Origin: Chitinophagales bacterium
GTDB taxonomy: Bacteria; Bacteroidota; Bacteroidia; Chitinophagales; JADIYW01
NCBI GenBank assembly: GCA_020848315.1
Contig: JADLAH010000061.1
Location: 1-18,077, forward strand
Direction of reading: 5' to 3'
Length of the DNA: 18,077 nt
Shown here: positions 14,878-18,077 of the stretch, piece after piece
Numbering within the stretch: position 1 is the first letter of the stretch
Layout: every line of letters begins with the position of its first letter
Made by a program: the position numbers and the translations under genes
The notes under the pieces: generated by a model
Databases searched by the model: none
Told to the model about the DNA's origin: nothing
What the model saw: only the letters and a program-made list of their open reading frames with translations

Positions 14878-16611
14878 GGTCATCAGGAACTCTTCGTTGC
14901 TGCGGGTGCCTTTCATCTGTTGCAAGAGGAATTTCATGGATTCCTCCGCGTTCATATCCGCTAGGTGATTGCGCAACACCCACATTTTCTGCAATGCTTC
15001 CTTGTTCAGCAACAGGTCATCGCGGCGCGTGGAAGAAGATACCACGTCGATGGCCGGGAAGATACGTTTGTTGGACAATTTGCGCTCCAGCTGTAATTCC
15101 ATGTTACCAGTTCCTTTGAACTCCTCGAAGATTACCTCGTCCATTTTGGAGCCGGTATCTGTCAGTGCAGTAGCAATAATGGTGAGGGAACCGCCGTTTT
15201 CAATATTTCTGGCAGCCCCAAAGAATTGTTTCGGTTTATGCAAGGCGTTGGCTTCCACACCACCTGACAATACCTTACCGGAAGACGGCGCTACTGTGTT
15301 GTAGGCACGTGCCAGTCGAGTGATGGAGTCAAGCAGAATAACCACATCGTGGCCGCATTCCACCAGTCGTTTTGCTTTCTGCAACACGATACTGGCCACT
15401 TTCACGTGGCGGTCTGCCGGCTCATCGAAGGTAGATGCTACCACCTCAGCATTTACACTGCGCTGCATATCGGTCACCTCTTCCGGACGTTCATCTATCA
15501 GCAAAATGATGAGATATACTTCCGGGTGGTTTTTAGCGATGGCATTGGCAATATCTTTCAGCAACATGGTTTTACCCGTTTTCGGCTGCGCCACAATCAT
15601 ACCGCGCTGTCCTTTTCCAATTGGAGTAAATAAATCCACGATTCGGGTAGAATAGTTATTCGGCTCCAGGAATAAATCGAGTTTTTCCTGCGGGAACAAC
15701 GGCGTCAGATAATCAAAAGGCACGCGGTCTCTGATTTCCTGTGGTGTTTTTCCATTGATGGATTCCACTTTCAGCAGGGCGAAATACTTCTCCCCTTCTT
15801 TCGGTGGACGAATAGCGCCGACGATGGTATCGCCGGTTTTCAATCCCACCATTTTTATCTGCGACGGAGATACATACACATCATCCGGAGAAGACAAATA
15901 GTTGTAGTCGGAAGAACGGAGGAAACCGTAGCCTTCCGGTATGATTTCGAGTACACCTTCGCCGAAAATAGCTCCATCCAGGTCGATATTAAAATCTACT
16001 TTTTTCTCTGCCGGAACAAATTCTGACGGAGCGGATGTAGCTTGCATACCTTCTTCCGACGGAGCTTCCTGCTGTGGCCGTCTGTGTTCTCTTGGTGGTT
16101 GTTCTCTATGTTCTCTGTGTTCCCTTGGTTCGCGCTGTTCTCTGTGCTCTCTCGGTTGCTGTTCACGCTGCTCGCGGTGTTCGCGTGGCGGCTGTGGTCG
16201 CGGTGCTTCTGCCGCTGCCGGAGCCACATGTTCTGTATTTATTTTTTCTCTTACAAACTCCTGACGTCGGGCATTATGATCGGAAAATGGATTCTCCTTT
16301 TTCACCGGAGCCACTTTCTCGGCAGGTTTTCTCGGAATGCGTACTCTTTCCTTCTTGGCCTTCGGAGCACCTTCGTCCTCGGCAGCGCTTTCCGCAACTG
16401 CTTCCGCGGCATTCACTGCTGCCACGGACTCCTGCACACGGGGTTGTTCCTGCTCTTCTTTTGGGTCTTGCATAGATTGTTGTTTATGAATAAGCTCTAT
16501 CAGCTCACTTTTTTTTGCTTTCGAAATTTTAGACTTGGGAATGAGCAGTTTTTCTGCCATTTCTTTCAATTCGGGCAATAACATTTCATTTAAAACGGAA
16601 ATATCGTACAT
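14866..16611 (-). CDS. rho: Transcription termination factor Rho with charged N-terminal insertion
   Basis: 581 residues, well above the 419 of E. coli Rho because of an N-terminal insertion. Residues 1-45 are the Rho N-terminal helical domain ([23 protein letters not shown]). Residues 46-205 are low complexity: acidic/alanine-rich, then basic, then REH/REQ triplets at 142-178. The OSB RNA-binding domain follows ([23 protein letters not shown], about 218-270). The hexameric ATPase has Walker [11 protein letters not shown] (341-350), Walker B VVILLDS (423-429), the Q-loop region [16 protein letters not shown] and R-loop residues near [10 protein letters not shown]. It terminates transcripts by translocating on RNA and acts as a cytoplasmic hexamer. 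ATG at 16611 is the natural start. It is divergent from serS; the 5' leader contains a strong dyad at 16665-16690. Confidence 0.97.
   Translation of the reverse strand: MYDISVLNEMLLPELKEMAEKLLIPKSKISKAKKSELIELIHKQQSMQDPKEEQEQPRVQESVAAVNAAEAVAESAAEDEGAPKAKKERVRIPRKPAEKVAPVKKENPFSDHNARRQEFVREKINTEHVAPAAAEAPRPQPPREHREQREQQPREHREQREPREHREHREQPPREHRRPQQEAPSEEGMQATSAPSEFVPAEKKVDFNIDLDGAIFGEGVLEIIPEGYGFLRSSDYNYLSSPDDVYVSPSQIKMVGLKTGDTIVGAIRPPKEGEKYFALLKVESINGKTPQEIRDRVPFDYLTPLFPQEKLDLFLEPNNYSTRIVDLFTPIGKGQRGMIVAQPKTGKTMLLKDIANAIAKNHPEVYLIILLIDERPEEVTDMQRSVNAEVVASTFDEPADRHVKVASIVLQKAKRLVECGHDVVILLDSITRLARAYNTVAPSSGKVLSGGVEANALHKPKQFFGAARNIENGGSLTIIATALTDTGSKMDEVIFEEFKGTGNMELQLERKLSNKRIFPAIDVVSSSTRRDDLLLNKEALQKMWVLRNHLADMNAEESMKFLLQQMKGTRSNEEFLMTMNR
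16078..16188 (-). repeat. In-frame REH/REQ triplet repeat region in rho
   Basis: Encodes Rho residues 142-178, built from Arg-Glu-His, Arg-Glu-Gln and Arg-Glu-Pro triplets broken by PP and QQ. The DNA repeats are imperfect 9-base units with varied codons, so the pattern is kept at the protein level rather than being a recent slippage tract. Confidence 0.85.
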
Positions 16612-16664
16612 ACTTCAAACTTGTTAATTTGGGGAAAAGGGAAACATTAAATAAATGGATGGTG

Positions 16665-16690
16665 GTGTTTATTATTGCTCAATAATACAC
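16665..16690. promoter_or_regulatory. Dyad symmetry in the rho 5' leader
   Basis: TATTATTG-CT-CAATAATA (16670-16687) is a perfect 8-bp inverted repeat with a 2-base centre. It is flanked by GTG and CAC, which also pair if two bases bulge. It lies 54-79 bases before the rho ATG. It could be an operator or an RNA hairpin in the rho leader. The rest of the 16612-16841 gap is AT-rich; on the rho side only a weak -7-like TTTCTTTG (16720-16713) was found. Confidence 0.45.
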
Positions 16691-16814
16691 CGATTGGTAC
16701 TGATTGATAATGCAAAGAAACAAAAAAAATGCAATTCCCGCTCGATTTATGTTACTTTTTTTTGAAAAGTGATGATTTTGAGTACAGTTTCAGTAATCAC
16801 TGTCTACTAAAACC

Positions 16815-16822
16815 TATCTTTG
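16815..16822 (+). promoter_or_regulatory. Promoter -7 element for serS
   Basis: TATCTTTG matches the Bacteroidota -7 consensus TAnnTTTG exactly. No good -33 element is present; TTTC at 16788-16791 is 23 bases upstream. Transcription would begin near 16828, after the first possible ATG (16824) and before the second (16842), so it favours the second as the true start. Confidence 0.55.
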
Positions 16823-16841
16823 CATGAATTCAACTGATAGT

Positions 16842-18077
16842 ATGCTGACGATTGACCAATTAAGAAAAGACCCTGCATTTGCGAAAGAACGCCTGGCGCA
16901 TAAGCATATAAAAGACCTGCATCTCGTGGATGAAATCATCGCGCTGGATGATGAACGAAAAGCCATCAAAACCAAACTAGACGGACTGCTGGCGCAGCGC
17001 AACGCGTCGTCCAAAGAAGTGGGCAACCTGATGAAACAGGGCAACAAAGAAGGTGCGGAGGAACTGAAACAGCAGATTGCTGCCGTGAAAGAAGAGGCCG
17101 ACCTGCTCGAAGCGAAAGTGAATGAGGTGGAAAACAGCCTGTTTGAAAGACTGGTGACGTTGCCCAATTTCCCGAATGCCATCGTGCCGAAAGGCAGCAG
17201 AGCGGAAGACAACCTGATTACGTTTACCGTAACAGAAATGCCGCAACTGCCGGCCAACGCACAGCCACACTGGGAATTGGCGAAAAAATACAATATCATT
17301 GATTTTGAACTGGGCAATAAGCTGACCGGCGCCGGATTTCCGGTATATAAAGGCAAGGGCGCCGTATTGCAGCGGGCATTGATTGCCTTCTTCCTGGACA
17401 AAGCCGCTGAGGCGGGCTATCAGGAAGTACAGGTGCCGCATATGGTGAACAAGGATTCCGCTTTTGCCACCGGACAATTGCCGGACAAGGAAGGGCAGAT
17501 GTACCACGTGACACTGGATGATTTTTACCTGATTCCGACAGCGGAAGTTCCTATTACCAACATGTACCGCGATGAAATCATCGATGAACGCCAACTGCCT
17601 GTAAAGAATGTGGGCTACACGCCGTGTTTCCGCCGCGAAGCGGGCAGCTACGGCAAGGACGTGCGTGGCCTGAACCGCCTGCACCAATTTGACAAAGTGG
17701 AAATCGTGCGCATCGAAAAACCGGAAAATTCCTATCAGGCGCTGGAGGAAATGCTGAAACACGTGGAAGGTCTCTTGCAGGCGCTGGAGTTGCCGTATCG
17801 CATCCTGCGTTTGTGCGGCGGCGATATGACTTTCTCTTCCGCGCTGACTTACGACTTTGAAGTATATTCCGCGGCACAGGAAAGATGGTTGGAAGTAAGT
17901 TCGGTGTCCAACTTTGAAACCTTTCAGGCGAATCGTCTCAAGTTGCGCATCAAAGACAGTGAGAACCGGAAAGTGCTGGCACACACGCTGAACGGAAGCG
18001 CGTTGGCACTGGCCAGAATTGTGGCCTGCCTGCTGGAAAACCACCAGACCGAAGACGGCATCCGCATACCGAAAGCG
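16842..18077 (+). CDS. serS: Seryl-tRNA synthetase (3' end cut by window)
   Basis: Charges tRNA-Ser with serine in the cytoplasm (class II synthetase). 412 residues are visible, about a dozen short of the usual bacterial length, and the frame is still open at the window end. The N-terminal tRNA-binding coiled coil runs from about 25 to 105. Class II motif 2 is visible as TPCFRREAGSYGKDVRGLNRLHQFDKVEI, and motif 3 as LNGSALALARIVACLLENHQ. TAEVPITNMY and the GGDMTFSSALTYDFEVY region are also typical of SerRS. Two in-frame ATGs exist: 16824 (MNSTDSM) and 16842 (MLTIDQLRKDP). The second matches the common family start and lies downstream of the predicted transcription start, so it is chosen. The gene is divergent from rho. 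Long open frames on the opposite strand here are shadows of its codon bias. Confidence 0.96.
   Translation, partial: MLTIDQLRKDPAFAKERLAHKHIKDLHLVDEIIALDDERKAIKTKLDGLLAQRNASSKEVGNLMKQGNKEGAEELKQQIAAVKEEADLLEAKVNEVENSLFERLVTLPNFPNAIVPKGSRAEDNLITFTVTEMPQLPANAQPHWELAKKYNIIDFELGNKLTGAGFPVYKGKGAVLQRALIAFFLDKAAEAGYQEVQVPHMVNKDSAFATGQLPDKEGQMYHVTLDDFYLIPTAEVPITNMYRDEIIDERQLPVKNVGYTPCFRREAGSYGKDVRGLNRLHQFDKVEIVRIEKPENSYQALEEMLKHVEGLLQALELPYRILRLCGGDMTFSSALTYDFEVYSAAQERWLEVSSVSNFETFQANRLKLRIKDSENRKVLAHTLNGSALALARIVACLLENHQTEDGIRIPKA

Noticed and set aside
16078..16188. Short repeated units resembling a repeat array or CRISPR
   Set aside because: The units are in frame with rho, have no constant spacer length and encode REH/REQ triplets; it is a protein-level repeat.
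16977..18044. A 355-residue open frame on the minus strand opposite serS
   Set aside because: It is exactly antisense to a complete SerRS coding frame with all class II motifs; its translation has no domain character and reflects codon bias of serS.

Overview
This is a chromosomal core-gene window from a member of the phylum Bacteroidota, probably near Chitinophagales/Saprospirales. Evidence for the phylum: a C-terminal type A sorting domain of the type IX secretion system (T9SS) on one secreted hydrolase; a Rho factor with a long charged low-complexity insertion; a PD40-repeat envelope protein of the kind common in this phylum; near absence of Shine-Dalgarno sequences; and promoter -7 elements of the form TAnnTTTG. 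No tRNA, rRNA, insertion sequence, prophage or CRISPR array was seen. No gene-free stretch exceeds about 230 bases.

Layout. Positions 1-883 (+) hold the 3' part of alanine racemase, convergent with 907-2109 (-), a cytoplasmic coiled-coil protein of unknown function. A clear terminator at 2162-2191 separates that gene from a tandem pair of exported paralogues of unknown function (2214-2900 and 2938-3621, both -). Next on the minus strand, in transcription order, is a run of a carboxymuconolactone-decarboxylase-like protein (8738-8394), DNA polymerase I (8342-5547) and a PD40/carboxypeptidase-regulatory-domain protein (5530-3755). Two cysteine-free ArsR-type regulators follow (8811-9143 and 9280-9603). 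Then comes the minus-strand block yidD, S41 C-terminal processing protease and tsaB (12353 down to 9703), and further upstream rpmH and rnpA (14646 down to 14081). A plus-strand T9SS-sorted serine hydrolase (12478-14112) splits rnpA from yidD. At the right end rho (-) and serS (+, cut by the window end) are divergent.

How the genes work together. Most are housekeeping: cell wall precursor (alr), replication and repair (polA), transcription termination (rho), translation (rpmH, serS), tRNA processing and modification (rnpA, tsaB), and envelope biogenesis (yidD, ctp). The accessory content is the paralogue pair, the PD40 protein, the ArsR pair and the T9SS hydrolase. The most notable points are: an rnpA reading frame with no ATG/GTG/TTG start before its conserved core, beginning on top of the rpmH stop; the hydrolase inserted into the usual rpmH-rnpA-yidD order; two intrinsic terminators whose loops carry promoter-like -7 elements for the next gene; and the unknown tandem exported paralogues. 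No complete new defence or mobile system is visible here.
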